Assembly: GCA_029555965.1 (NCBI GenBank) | Contig: JAKQHY010000207.1 | Location: forward strand, 1 to 45,390 | Direction of reading: 5' to 3' | Source of the DNA: Chloroflexota bacterium | GTDB lineage: Bacteria > Chloroflexota > Anaerolineae > B4-G1 > SLSP01 | DNA: 45,390 nucleotides | In this document: one piece after another, positions 17,801 through 25,164 of the stretch | How the letters are laid out: the number at the start of each line of letters is the position of its first letter | Position numbering within the stretch: position 1 is the stretch's first letter | The notes under the pieces: generated by a model | Seen by the model: only the letters and a program-made list of their open reading frames with translations | Databases searched by the model: none | Told to the model about the DNA's origin: nothing | Made by a program: the position numbers and the translations under genes

Positions 17801-17847
17801 TTATAAAGGGAACTAATATTGAAAAGGGAATGTGAGCATAAATTTGA

Positions 17848-17915
17848 AATGAGAAACGAGTAATAAGTAACAGGTTTTTATTCTCGCATCCTACTTATTA
17901 CGCTTTACTCATTAC
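17848..17915. repeat. Simple-word inverted repeat (GAGTAATAAGTA type)
   Basis: Arms 17848-17870 and 17890-17915 are largely complementary (core AGTAATAAGTA against TACTTATTACG). They share vocabulary with the element at 22101-22181. Confidence 0.6.
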
Positions 17916-17926
17916 CCTTTGCTCCC

Positions 17927-17940
17927 AAAAGGAGGTGATA
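17927..17940 (+). promoter_or_regulatory. Orphan perfect Shine-Dalgarno sequence
   Basis: AAAAGGAGGTGATA matches the full anti-Shine-Dalgarno tail of 16S rRNA. Eight bases after GGAGG lies ATT (17944), opening only five codons before TGA, in the same frame as the 18001 gene. No ATG, GTG or TTG lies at a useful distance. Whether it is a ribosome standby site, a leader peptide start or coincidence is open. Confidence 0.3.
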
Positions 17941-18000
17941 ACGATTCGTCAGATTTTCTGAAGTATAGGCATTCCCGAATTCCCATCTTTTTAGGAAAGG

Positions 18001-19113
18001 ATGAAAACTATGTTTGACGAGAAAACGCTGAGAGAACTGGCTTCCTTGGAGGCAAATGGCCCTATTCTGAGTGTCTACCTGGATGTGGACTCTACCCAAC
18101 ATTCAGCTGAGGAGTATAAGCTAATCCTGCGGGAAATGCTCAAACATGTTGACGGTCAGGCCAACCACGAGGATGTGGAAGCGGTAAAACGCTACGTGGA
18201 CCTGGCCTATGATTGGTCAGGGCGGGGGTTGGCGCTATTCTCCCGTACTGATGAGGACCTATGGTATGCGTTTACCCTGGCCGTGCCGGTATCTTCTGGC
18301 GTGACCGTGGCCGCGAAACCTTACATCTCTCCCCTGGTTGAACTCAACGGCCTGTACGGACGCTATGTCGTGGCCCTGGTGGATCGGCAGGGGGGACGCT
18401 TCTTCCTCTTCGAGATGGGCCATCTGGTGGATCAAGAGGGCACGGTAGGGGAGGATATTCGCCGGGTACGCAAAGGGCGCGGGTCTTCAGTGGTCGGGAT
18501 GCGGGGCGGCGCGCCAGCCTCTGGACGCAAAGAAGCCGAGCTGGTCCAGCGAAACTTGAAGGATTGTGCTACGGCGCTGAGCCATTTCTGCCAGCGCCAT
18601 CACCCGCGCCAACTGTTATTGGCCGGGGCCGAACATACCATTGCGCAGTTCCAGGAATACCTCCCCGGCGCGTTGAAAGACGTCGTGGTAGGCGCTTTTG
18701 CGGCTGACATGGATGCCAAAGAAGGCGAAATCCAGGAACGTGCGTTCATCATTCTCGCAGAGTTGATGGCGGCGCGTAAGCAGAGCGTGATTGAGGCCAC
18801 CGTGACCGCTGCCGCCAAGGGGCAAAATGGCGCCTTGGGTCTGGAGGAAACACTCCATGTCGCCCACGAAGGGCGCGTCCAGGTCCTGGTCGTCGAGCAG
18901 CACTATCACGCGCCGGGCTACCGCTGCGCCGGCTGCGGTTATCTGACCACGCAGCCGCAAGGCGCGTGCAGTTTCTGCAATGGCACATTTACCGAGATCC
19001 CGGACGCGGTGGAGGCCGTCGTCAGTCAGGTGGTCGAAAAGGGCGGTACGGTTGAAGTGATAGATAGCCATATGATGATGAACGCTCACATCGGCGCGCT
19101 GTTGCGTTACTGA
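18001..19113 (+). CDS. baeRF/Vms1-like release-factor-fold protein with zinc ribbon
   Basis: The 370-aa protein resembles bacterial homologues of archaeo-eukaryotic release factor eRF1. An N-terminal Sm-like segment (LSVYLDVDS) precedes a central RNase-H-like domain (VVALVDRQGGRFFLFEMG). The eRF1 domain-3-like C-terminus carries a zinc ribbon CxxC-X10-CxxC (C309, C312, C323, C326) and ends GGTVEVID ... IGALLRY, as in eRF1. The catalytic-loop region reads GMRGGAPASG and lacks the GGQ motif, so classic peptidyl-tRNA hydrolysis is uncertain. Families of this kind are proposed to rescue ribosomes or cleave tRNA. ATG 18001 and ATG 18010 are both possible starts; AAGGA spacing slightly favours the second. 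A shared terminator lies downstream. Confidence 0.75.
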   Translation: MKTMFDEKTLRELASLEANGPILSVYLDVDSTQHSAEEYKLILREMLKHVDGQANHEDVEAVKRYVDLAYDWSGRGLALFSRTDEDLWYAFTLAVPVSSGVTVAAKPYISPLVELNGLYGRYVVALVDRQGGRFFLFEMGHLVDQEGTVGEDIRRVRKGRGSSVVGMRGGAPASGRKEAELVQRNLKDCATALSHFCQRHHPRQLLLAGAEHTIAQFQEYLPGALKDVVVGAFAADMDAKEGEIQERAFIILAELMAARKQSVIEATVTAAAKGQNGALGLEETLHVAHEGRVQVLVVEQHYHAPGYRCAGCGYLTTQPQGACSFCNGTFTEIPDAVEAVVSQVVEKGGTVEVIDSHMMMNAHIGALLRY

Positions 19114-19191
19114 ACGGCGCTGGCCGTCCCTGAAGATTTCCTTCAATTTCGGACATAACCCGAAATCGAAAACCCAGAAATAGCCAACAAA

Positions 19192-19223
19192 CACCCTCCC
19201 CCCAAACACTTGGGGGGAGGGTG
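19192..19223. terminator. Bidirectional terminator between convergent genes
   Basis: Perfect 14-bp stem, CACCCTCCCCCCAA (19192-19205) with its complement (19210-19223), and an ACAC loop. CTTTCCC follows on the plus strand and TTTGTTGG on the minus strand. It can end both the baeRF gene and the glutamate dehydrogenase gene. Confidence 0.85.
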
Positions 19224-19273
19224 CTTTCCCAATCTTTCGCGCGTTAACGGTTCTCTGCCTGCGCTTCGAGGTA

Positions 19274-20560
19274 TTACAGCCAACCGCGCAAGCGCATCGC
19301 CATCTCTACCCGGCCAATCGCCACCCAGTAAGCCGCGTCGCGCATATACAACTTCTTCTCCAATGCCTTTTCCAACACGCCCTTGAAAGCCCCGGCCATC
19401 TTCAAATCCAGTTTTTGCAGGACTTCCTCTTCCGTCCAATAGTAATTCATGTCGTTTTGCACTTGCTCGAAGTAGGAACACGTAACGCCGCCGGCGTTGC
19501 ACAAAAAGTCCGGAATTACAAAAATCCCCCGTTGTTTGAGTACCCGATCGGCATCCAACGTCGTCGGCCCGTTGGCCCCCTCGGCCAAAATCTTGACTTT
19601 CGGGCTGATTTGTTCCACGTTCTCACGGGTGATCACGCCTTCCACCGCTGCCGGGATCAACACGTCCACATCTTTGGAACGCCAGGCGTCGCCGTCCTCA
19701 ATCACATAACCGGCCTTCTTCGCCTGCTCCTGATTCACTGTACCATACTGATCCGTGATGCTTTGGAGGAAATAGGGATCCACGCCGTTCTCGTGAGTGT
19801 ACGTGTAGGCTGTCCGATCATTGCGATCCCAGCATGAAATGCACAACACCCGCCCTCCGAGCATCTCAATGAACGTCCGCGCCGCGTACTGCGCCACATT
19901 GCCGAACCCCTGAATCGAGGCTGTACGCCCGGCGGCATTCAGCCCCAGGTGCCGCAGCGCCTCTCGCACCGTGACCACCACACCAAAGCCGGTGGCCGCC
20001 GTGCGCCCCAAGGAGCCGCCGCTGCCAATCGGCTTGCCGGTGATGACGCCCGGCACGTACTCCCCCCGCAGCTTGGAATACTCATCCATCATCCAGCCCA
20101 TCATCTGCGGCGTCGTGCCAACGTCGGGCGCTGGCACGTCGTTGCGCGGGCCGAGGTTCTTCCAGATGGCGTCAATCCACTCCCGGCAGAGCCGCTCTTT
20201 CTCGCTGGTGGATAAGGAGGCCGGGTCCACCACCACGCCGCCTTTGCCGCCGCCCAGAGGGATGTCAGCCACGGCGCACTTCCACGTCATCCACGTCGCC
20301 AACGCGCGCACGGTGTCAAGCGTTTCGTTGGCGGCAAAACGGATGCCGCCCTTGGCCGGCCCACGCGCGTCATTGTGCTGCACCCGGAAGCCAAAGAAGA
20401 CGCGGATTGAGCCATCATCCATCCGCACCGGCAGTTGAAAACGAAACTCGCGCAATGGCCACCGCAACATCTCGCGCACGGACTGCTCCAATCCCATCTG
20501 TTCGGCCACCTGATCAAATTGATCCTGTGCCAGTTTAAAGGGATTTACCTGATCACTCAT
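19274..20560 (-). CDS. gdhA: Glutamate dehydrogenase (Glu/Leu/Phe/Val family)
   Basis: The 428-aa length is typical of hexameric catabolic-type enzymes. It interconverts glutamate and 2-oxoglutarate plus ammonia with NAD(P). The N-terminal dimerisation domain has FRVQHNDARGPAKGGIRF, then the active-site signature PLGGGKGGVVVDP with the catalytic lysine. Asp in VPAPDVGT follows. The Rossmann domain has GFGNVAQYAA (about residue 220). The ending VEMAMRLRGWL is typical. The ATG has AAGGAG 11 nt upstream. Only 42 nt separate it from gatB, so the two are probably co-transcribed, linking glutamate metabolism with amidotransfer. Cofactor preference cannot be settled by eye. Symbol given for the family; gudB or rocG are alternative names. 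Confidence 0.95.
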   Translation of the reverse strand: MSDQVNPFKLAQDQFDQVAEQMGLEQSVREMLRWPLREFRFQLPVRMDDGSIRVFFGFRVQHNDARGPAKGGIRFAANETLDTVRALATWMTWKCAVADIPLGGGKGGVVVDPASLSTSEKERLCREWIDAIWKNLGPRNDVPAPDVGTTPQMMGWMMDEYSKLRGEYVPGVITGKPIGSGGSLGRTAATGFGVVVTVREALRHLGLNAAGRTASIQGFGNVAQYAARTFIEMLGGRVLCISCWDRNDRTAYTYTHENGVDPYFLQSITDQYGTVNQEQAKKAGYVIEDGDAWRSKDVDVLIPAAVEGVITRENVEQISPKVKILAEGANGPTTLDADRVLKQRGIFVIPDFLCNAGGVTCSYFEQVQNDMNYYWTEEEVLQKLDLKMAGAFKGVLEKALEKKLYMRDAAYWVAIGRVEMAMRLRGWL

Positions 20561-20602
20561 GTCTGTATCTTCTCCTTGAAGTTGTGATAATAGATAACCG
20601 CT

Positions 20603-22069
20603 TTAACTTTGGCTGGAACGTCGCTGTTCCAGAGATTTTTGTAGTATCTCGCGCGTTTGCGTCGGGTTAGCCTTCCCCTGCGAGGCCCGCATCACCTGCC
20701 CGACGAACCATCCCCACACGGATTCTTTGCCCTCCAGGTATTGTGCCAGTTGGATGGGATTCTGATCCAGCACCTGAGCGACAAGCGCGTGCAGCGCGTC
20801 AGTATCCGACATTTGCGCCAGCCCCAGGCGTTTGACCACCGTATTGGGCGCTTCGCCCGTCACAAACACCTCACTCAACACCTTTTTGGCCGCAGACGCA
20901 CTGATCGTGCCTTTTTGCACCAAAAACAGCAGCGCGATCAGATGTTCGGGCGTTACTCGACACCCCGTGATGGGGCGGTTGGCTTCGTTGAGCAGCCGAA
21001 AAAGCTCGCCGGTCATCCAATTCGCCACGTCTTGCGGCGCCAGCGCCAACTCTTGCCCCATCTTAACGGCAACCTCAAAATAATCGGCCAGGGCGCGGTC
21101 GGCGGCCAGCAGTTCCGCGTCATACGCGCGGATGCCATACTGCGTTGTCAGCCGGCTGCGGCGCTCGGTCGGCAGTTCCGGCAATTCGGCCCGCACCGCC
21201 GCAATCCACGCCGGGTCAAGCTGCAAGGGGGGAATGTCCGGCTCCGGGAAGTAGCGATAGTCGTGCGCGTGTTCTTTGCTGCGCTGTGGATAGGTGTAGC
21301 CCGCGCTCTCATTCCAGCCCATCGTTTCCTGCTCCACCACGCCGCCGGAATCCAACAGCGCGCTCTGGCGCTGGATTTCGTACTCCACGCCGCGCGTCAA
21401 GGAGCGGAAAGAGTTGAGGTTTTTGATCTCCACCCGCGTGCCGAACAAGGTGCTGCCGCGCGGGCGCACACTGACATTGGCCTCGAAGCGCATCATCCCT
21501 TTTTCCATGTCCCCGGTGTTGACGCCCAGGTAGACCAGAATGGTGCGCAGCAGCGTCGCGTAGGCGCGCACTTCCTCCGCCGTGTGCAAATCCGGCTCCG
21601 TGACGATTTCCAGCAGCGGCGCGCCGGCGCGGTTGAAGTCCACCTGCACCCGGCCATCGTCCAGGTGATAGAGCTTGGCCGTGTCCTCCTCCAGGTGCGC
21701 GCGCCGGATGCGAATCCGCCGCGTCTCACCGTCCACCTCGATGTCGAGATAGCCGTCACTCGCCAGGGGTAGATCGTACTGCGAAATCTGATAGCCCTTG
21801 GGCAGATCGGGATAGAAGTACGACTTGCGGGCAAAGACGTTGGTGGTGTTGATCGTGCAATGCAGCGCCATCCCGGTCAGCATCCCGATCTCGACGGCGC
21901 GGCGGTTGACCACCGGCAGCGCGCCCGGCAGCGCCAGGCACACGGGGCAAACGTAGGTGTTCGGCGGGATGTCGCCGGTGTCTTTCATCACATGACACGC
22001 GCAGAACATCTTCGTGTGTGTGTGAATCTGCGCGTGAACTTCCAGGCCAATGACTGCGTCGTATTCCAT
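20603..22069 (-). CDS. gatB: Asp-tRNA(Asn)/Glu-tRNA(Gln) amidotransferase subunit B
   Basis: The 488-aa protein is full length for GatB, which binds and phosphorylates misacylated Glu-tRNA(Gln) or Asp-tRNA(Asn) and receives ammonia from GatA. The N-terminus [14 protein letters not shown] is the family signature. Zinc ligands are recognisable as CACH and [15 protein letters not shown]. The kinase-like core has [25 protein letters not shown] and [17 protein letters not shown]. The C-terminal YqeY-like tail ends near [16 protein letters not shown]. The ATG follows AGGATGCTAG. It lies about 3 kb downstream of gatCA on the same strand, so the three subunits are not contiguous. Confidence 0.97.
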   Translation of the reverse strand: MEYDAVIGLEVHAQIHTHTKMFCACHVMKDTGDIPPNTYVCPVCLALPGALPVVNRRAVEIGMLTGMALHCTINTTNVFARKSYFYPDLPKGYQISQYDLPLASDGYLDIEVDGETRRIRIRRAHLEEDTAKLYHLDDGRVQVDFNRAGAPLLEIVTEPDLHTAEEVRAYATLLRTILVYLGVNTGDMEKGMMRFEANVSVRPRGSTLFGTRVEIKNLNSFRSLTRGVEYEIQRQSALLDSGGVVEQETMGWNESAGYTYPQRSKEHAHDYRYFPEPDIPPLQLDPAWIAAVRAELPELPTERRSRLTTQYGIRAYDAELLAADRALADYFEVAVKMGQELALAPQDVANWMTGELFRLLNEANRPITGCRVTPEHLIALLFLVQKGTISASAAKKVLSEVFVTGEAPNTVVKRLGLAQMSDTDALHALVAQVLDQNPIQLAQYLEGKESVWGWFVGQVMRASQGKANPTQTREILQKSLEQRRSSQS

Positions 22070-22100
22070 CTAGCATCCTCGCGGGGAAAAATAGGGAACA

Positions 22101-22181
22101 GAAATGAGTAATGAGTAACGAGTGATACGAGCTACTACTGTTTAAAGACACTCACTTCTCATTTCTCTTTTCTCATTACCC
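22101..22181. repeat. Simple-word inverted repeat (GAGTAATGAGTAACGAG type)
   Basis: Left words ATGAGTAATGAGTAACGAGTGA (22104-22125) face right words CACTCACTTCTCATTTCTC ... TCTCATTACCC (22149-22181). The arms are imperfectly complementary. The right arm overlaps the stop codon of the aminotransferase gene (22176-22178), so it may act as its 3' hairpin. Confidence 0.6.
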
Positions 22182-23342
22182 ATAGCGCCGCATAAAACGC
22201 GCCATCCGTTCCAGGGCGATCTCGATTTTCTCGTAAGCGGTGGCGTAGGACATCCGCACGAAGCCGGCGCCCGACGCGCCGAACGCGCGCCCCGGCACCA
22301 CTGCAATCTGCTCTTCTTCCAACAGCCGTTCGGCAAACGCATTGTCATCCATGCCGGTGACGGCGACGCTAGGGAAGGTGTAGAACGCGCCATGCGGCGT
22401 CACACAGGTCAGGCCAAGTTCGTTGAGTCCCCCCACGATCAGCGTGCGGCGGCGGTCATACTCGGCGAGCATCGCCTGCACGAACGGTTCGCCCACTTCC
22501 AGCGCCTTCAGGGCCGCCCACTGCGACGGGGTCGGCGCGGACATGATCAAATACTGATGCACCTTGCGCATCTCGTCAATCAGAGCCTCCGGCCCGGCCA
22601 TGTAGCCCACGCGCCAGCCGGTCATCGCATACGCTTTCGAGAAGCCTTGCAGCGTCACGGTGCGTTCGGCCATCCCCGGCAGGCTTGCAAAGCAGGTATG
22701 TTCTACGCCATAGACCAGCCGGTCGTAAATCTCATCGGAAATCACGACGAGGTTGTGTTTCTCCGCCAGCGCGGCAATCTCCAGCAGATGCTCGCGGCTG
22801 ATGACGGCCCCGGTTGGGTTGTTGGGGGACGCGAGCAGCAACGCTCTGGTGCGCGGCGTGATGGCGGCTTCAATCGCCGCCGCCGTCAGTTGGAAGCCGG
22901 TCTCCGGTGTGGTGGGGATGGGAACCGGCGTCGCATCCACCAACCGCGCGGTAGACTCATACGCAACGAAGCACGGCTCCGCAAAGATGATCTCATCGCC
23001 GGGGTCAAGCAGCGCAGCCATCGCCAGGTACAGCGCCTCGGAGACGCCTACCGTCACCAGGATTTGGCTGGCGGGGTCGTAGGTCAGGCCATAGCGCGTT
23101 GCGAAGTGCTGCGCCAGAGCCTCGCGCAATTCCAGGATGCCGGAATTGGACGTGTAATGCGTCCCGCCGCGCTGCAAGGACTCGATGCCGGCCTGCACAA
23201 TCGGCGCCGGCGTATCAAAATCTGGCTCGCCGATGCCCAGGCTGATCACATCTTTCATCATGGCCGCAATGTCAAAGAAGCGCCGAATCCCGGAAGGGGG
23301 GATGTCCCGGACGCGGTTGGAGATAAAATCATTGGAAGTCAT
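22176..23342 (-). CDS. PLP-dependent class I/II aminotransferase
   Basis: The 388-aa fold-type I enzyme has motifs ISLGIGEPDFDTP near the start, SPNNPTGAV (the Asn contacting PLP), DEIYDRLVYG with the Asp/Tyr that bind the cofactor, and GFSKAYAMTGWRVGY containing the Schiff-base lysine. The C-terminal FVRMSYATAYEKI supplies the Arg for the substrate carboxylate. This pattern fits the aspartate/aromatic/alanine aminotransferase group (AspC/PatA/AlaA-like); the exact amino acid cannot be told. The ATG has GAGGT about 10 nt upstream. It lies downstream of the decayed toxin gene and upstream of gatB and gdhA, in a run of nitrogen-metabolism genes. Confidence 0.92.
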   Translation of the reverse strand: MTSNDFISNRVRDIPPSGIRRFFDIAAMMKDVISLGIGEPDFDTPAPIVQAGIESLQRGGTHYTSNSGILELREALAQHFATRYGLTYDPASQILVTVGVSEALYLAMAALLDPGDEIIFAEPCFVAYESTARLVDATPVPIPTTPETGFQLTAAAIEAAITPRTRALLLASPNNPTGAVISREHLLEIAALAEKHNLVVISDEIYDRLVYGVEHTCFASLPGMAERTVTLQGFSKAYAMTGWRVGYMAGPEALIDEMRKVHQYLIMSAPTPSQWAALKALEVGEPFVQAMLAEYDRRRTLIVGGLNELGLTCVTPHGAFYTFPSVAVTGMDDNAFAERLLEEEQIAVVPGRAFGASGAGFVRMSYATAYEKIEIALERMARFMRRYG

Positions 23343-23370
23343 TAGGATATACCTCGAAAATATTTCAACG

Positions 23371-23417
23371 AATAGAGCGGATGAAACGGATTGCTTTAGC
23401 CGCTTTCATCCCCTATT
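23371..23417. repeat. Simple-word inverted repeat at the broken end of the vapC remnant
   Basis: AATAGAGCGGATGAAACGG (23371-23389) faces CCGCTTTCATCCCCTATT (23400-23417). The toxin remnant's stop codon (23416-23418) sits on its edge. Confidence 0.6.
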
Positions 23418-23607
23418 AAGAAACGCTCTCATTACTCCAATCAATAGCATCTCGATGTTTTAATCCGCTCAGGATCTCGTAATAGGTAATGATGCTGAGG
23501 TTTATTTTCGGATACACACTCGTATAACTTTGAAAATGGGTGACTACTTGAGGATGACCCCGGAAGAACAACGACAAAATATCGGTATCAATCAATACTG
23601 GTTTCAC
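23416..23607 (-). pseudogene. vapC: Truncated VapC-like PIN-domain toxin
   Basis: Only the first 63 residues of a PIN nuclease remain: VLIDTDILSLFFRG with the first acidic metal ligands, and the second conserved acidic position in ITYYEILSGLKHRD. A complete VapC has about 130 residues and two further acidic ligands, which are missing. Reading stops at 23416-23418 on the edge of a hairpin element, and the aminotransferase start lies only 74 nt further, so the second half has been lost rather than frameshifted. GTG at 23605-23607 (GGGAG six nt upstream) is the likelier start; TTG two codons earlier is possible. It overlaps the antitoxin gene end. The product should lack RNase activity. Confidence 0.7.
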
Positions 23608-23848
23608 GAACAACTCTCCCGGAGAATGCAGTGTGACGACGCAATTGTAAGTCTTCGGTTAACTCAGCAAACACTTCTTTGGGCATATCCTGCCAACAAC
23701 CGGCATGGCGCATAACCGACTGTGCTCGTTTCTGCGTAGTTTCCAAGCCCAGTCGAAAATAGTGTAAAAGGGAATAAACAGTCGGCAGTTGATCTTTCGG
23801 GATCAATTCAATCTCTCGTAACACTTGTTCTTGTGTGGATATCCCCAT
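23588..23848 (-). CDS. VapB-like antitoxin
   Basis: This 86-aa protein (MGISTQEQVLREIELIPKDQ) is helical in the first half. It ends with a toxin-binding type tail (CWQDMPKEVFAELTEDLQLRRHTAFSGR), common in antitoxins paired with PIN toxins. The ATG at 23846-23848 follows AGAGGTGAAGAG; a TTG eight codons earlier is less likely. Its 3' end overlaps the toxin remnant by 20 nt, the normal antitoxin-first coupled arrangement. With the toxin broken, the antitoxin is intact but probably orphaned. The family assignment comes from gene order and tail pattern, not from a precise domain match. Confidence 0.65.
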   Translation of the reverse strand: MGISTQEQVLREIELIPKDQLPTVYSLLHYFRLGLETTQKRAQSVMRHAGCWQDMPKEVFAELTEDLQLRRHTAFSGRVVRETSID

Positions 23849-23891
23849 CTCTTCACCTCTTTCTGAAACCAAACTTCTTTAGCAGCCCAAC

Positions 23892-24875
23892 CTACAATTC
23901 CACCGACGAATCGCCAATATTCAACTTGCGGAAGTGCCCGGCGAGCTTGACCCACCGCCCGATGATGGATTCTTCCAGCATCACGCCGTCAATCTCCACG
24001 CCCTCATCCACAATCGTGTCGCGCAGGATGCTGTCGCGGATTTGCGTGTCTTTGCCGATGGAGACGTAGGGGCCGATCACCGAACGCTCGATCACGGCTT
24101 CGGGGTGAACGTAGACCGGGGGGATAATCACGACGCCGGGACGTGGGCTTTGGAAGCTGTTCTCGCAGCCGTGTTCGAGCAAATAGCGATGTGTGACAAA
24201 CGTTGTTTCCGGCTTGCCGGTATCTAACCAGACGCCGATCTCACGCGACTGGAAGCGGGCGCCCTGTTCGATCATCAACGTGATGGCGTCCGCCAGGTAA
24301 TATTCGCCTTTGGTCTGAATTCTGCGCGCCATCAATTCTTCGCAGGCGCGCGCCAGCCACGCGCCGTCGTTGAAGTAGTAGAGGCCGATCAGCACGTTCT
24401 TGTTATCCACCGAATCCGGCTTTTCGATCAGCCGGGTGGCGTACCCCTGCGCGTTTGTCTCCACCACCCCAAACCGCCGGGGATCGTCTACCTCTTTGGT
24501 GAAAATGACGCCGCCGTTCCCGGCCTCTGCCAGGTTAGCAAAATCCGCATCGGCGAAGAGCGTGTCCACCCACATCAAAAAGGTGGGGCCTTGCAGATAG
24601 TCGCGGGCCAACGAGATCGCGTGCGCCTGGCCAAGCATCTGATCCTGCACCACAAACCGCGCCGGGATGGCGGAAGTTTCTTTAATATAATCCTCGATCT
24701 GGCTGCCCAACCAGCCCACAATGAAGATGTATTCGTCAATCGGCAAATCGCGGAAGCGTTCCAAAATGTGGCCCAACATCGGCTGGCCGCCGAGTGGGAT
24801 GAGCGGCTTCGGGCGCGTCCAGGTGTGTGGGCGCATCCGGGTGCCCAAACCGGCCATAGGAATCACAAGTTTCAT
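23892..24875 (-). CDS. Sugar-1-phosphate nucleotidylyltransferase (RmlA/GlmU-like) with beta-helix tail
   Basis: The 327-aa protein starts with the nucleotidyltransferase signature MAGLGTRMRPHTWTRPKPLIPLGG, whose Gly-rich loop, Arg and Lys bind NTP and the sugar phosphate. Later motifs FLMWVDTLF and EKPDS ... GLYYF and the KGEYYLADAI segment are those of glucose-1-phosphate thymidylyl/uridylyltransferases. Residues about 245-327 form hexapeptide repeats (VIERSVIGPYVSIGKDTQI), a left-handed beta-helix as in GlmU and Sulfolobus-type enzymes. It makes an activated sugar for polysaccharide or glycan synthesis; the sugar is not defined. The start has GAGGAG upstream. No other glycan genes are adjacent. 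Confidence 0.9.
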   Translation of the reverse strand: MKLVIPMAGLGTRMRPHTWTRPKPLIPLGGQPMLGHILERFRDLPIDEYIFIVGWLGSQIEDYIKETSAIPARFVVQDQMLGQAHAISLARDYLQGPTFLMWVDTLFADADFANLAEAGNGGVIFTKEVDDPRRFGVVETNAQGYATRLIEKPDSVDNKNVLIGLYYFNDGAWLARACEELMARRIQTKGEYYLADAITLMIEQGARFQSREIGVWLDTGKPETTFVTHRYLLEHGCENSFQSPRPGVVIIPPVYVHPEAVIERSVIGPYVSIGKDTQIRDSILRDTIVDEGVEIDGVMLEESIIGRWVKLAGHFRKLNIGDSSVEL

Positions 24876-24978
24876 GGTGAAAGTCTCCTCAGAAAATAGT
24901 CTAGTAGTCGTTAGTCGGACAGTCGCATCGTCAAGAGAACTTCGCGGCTTTGTGCAAGATTCTCATCCTTACTCTTGA

Positions 24979-25008
24979 AATCTGCTGAATCAGCTCAATC
25001 TGCTGATC
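24979..25008. repeat. Direct and inverted CTGCTGA/CAGC word repeat
   Basis: ATCTGCTGAATCAGCTCAATCTGCTGATC repeats TCTGCTGA twice around GCTGAATCAGC, which is itself a palindrome. It lies in the leader of the nucleotidylyltransferase gene. The rest of the gap 24876-25162 shows no gene. Confidence 0.5.
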
Positions 25009-25108
25009 ACTTTCATCACAATGCCTATTCAGCCAAATTTTACCACGCCCTTTCGGCAAACAGCCCTGTCATCAGGCACAAAATAACCGTTTATAAGACA
25101 CAATGCAG

Positions 25109-25164
25109 AAACGTAAAACGTGAAACGTGATAATCTTATTGTGCGATCCTCACGTTTTACGTTT
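25109..25164. repeat. Perfect 14-bp inverted repeat (ACGTAAAACGTG type) at the gatA 3' end
   Basis: AAACGTAAAACGTG (25109-25122) is perfectly complementary to 25151-25164, which touches the gatA stop. The left arm is followed by a second copy of the word (AAACGTG). It may serve as the 3' hairpin of gatA, although no T-tract of the classic type follows. Confidence 0.75.

Larger units (their letters stand above)
17495..18000. other. Divergent regulatory region with candidate small RNA
   Basis: No protein gene is visible in these 506 bases. They contain the minus-strand promoter of the DUF11 pair, a plus-strand promoter followed by a terminator-like hairpin, a GAGTAATAAGTA-type inverted repeat (17848-17915), and a perfect Shine-Dalgarno sequence (17927-17940) without a standard start codon. 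Confidence 0.7.

Noticed and set aside
20657..21772. Plus-strand open frame of 371 codons (also 25184-26335 and 22392-23345)
   Set aside because: These lie antisense to gatB, gatA and the aminotransferase, whose family motifs are unmistakable.
17848..22181. Possible CRISPR array from repeated short words in gaps
   Set aside because: The words are not regularly spaced, have no unique spacers, and no cas genes are nearby.
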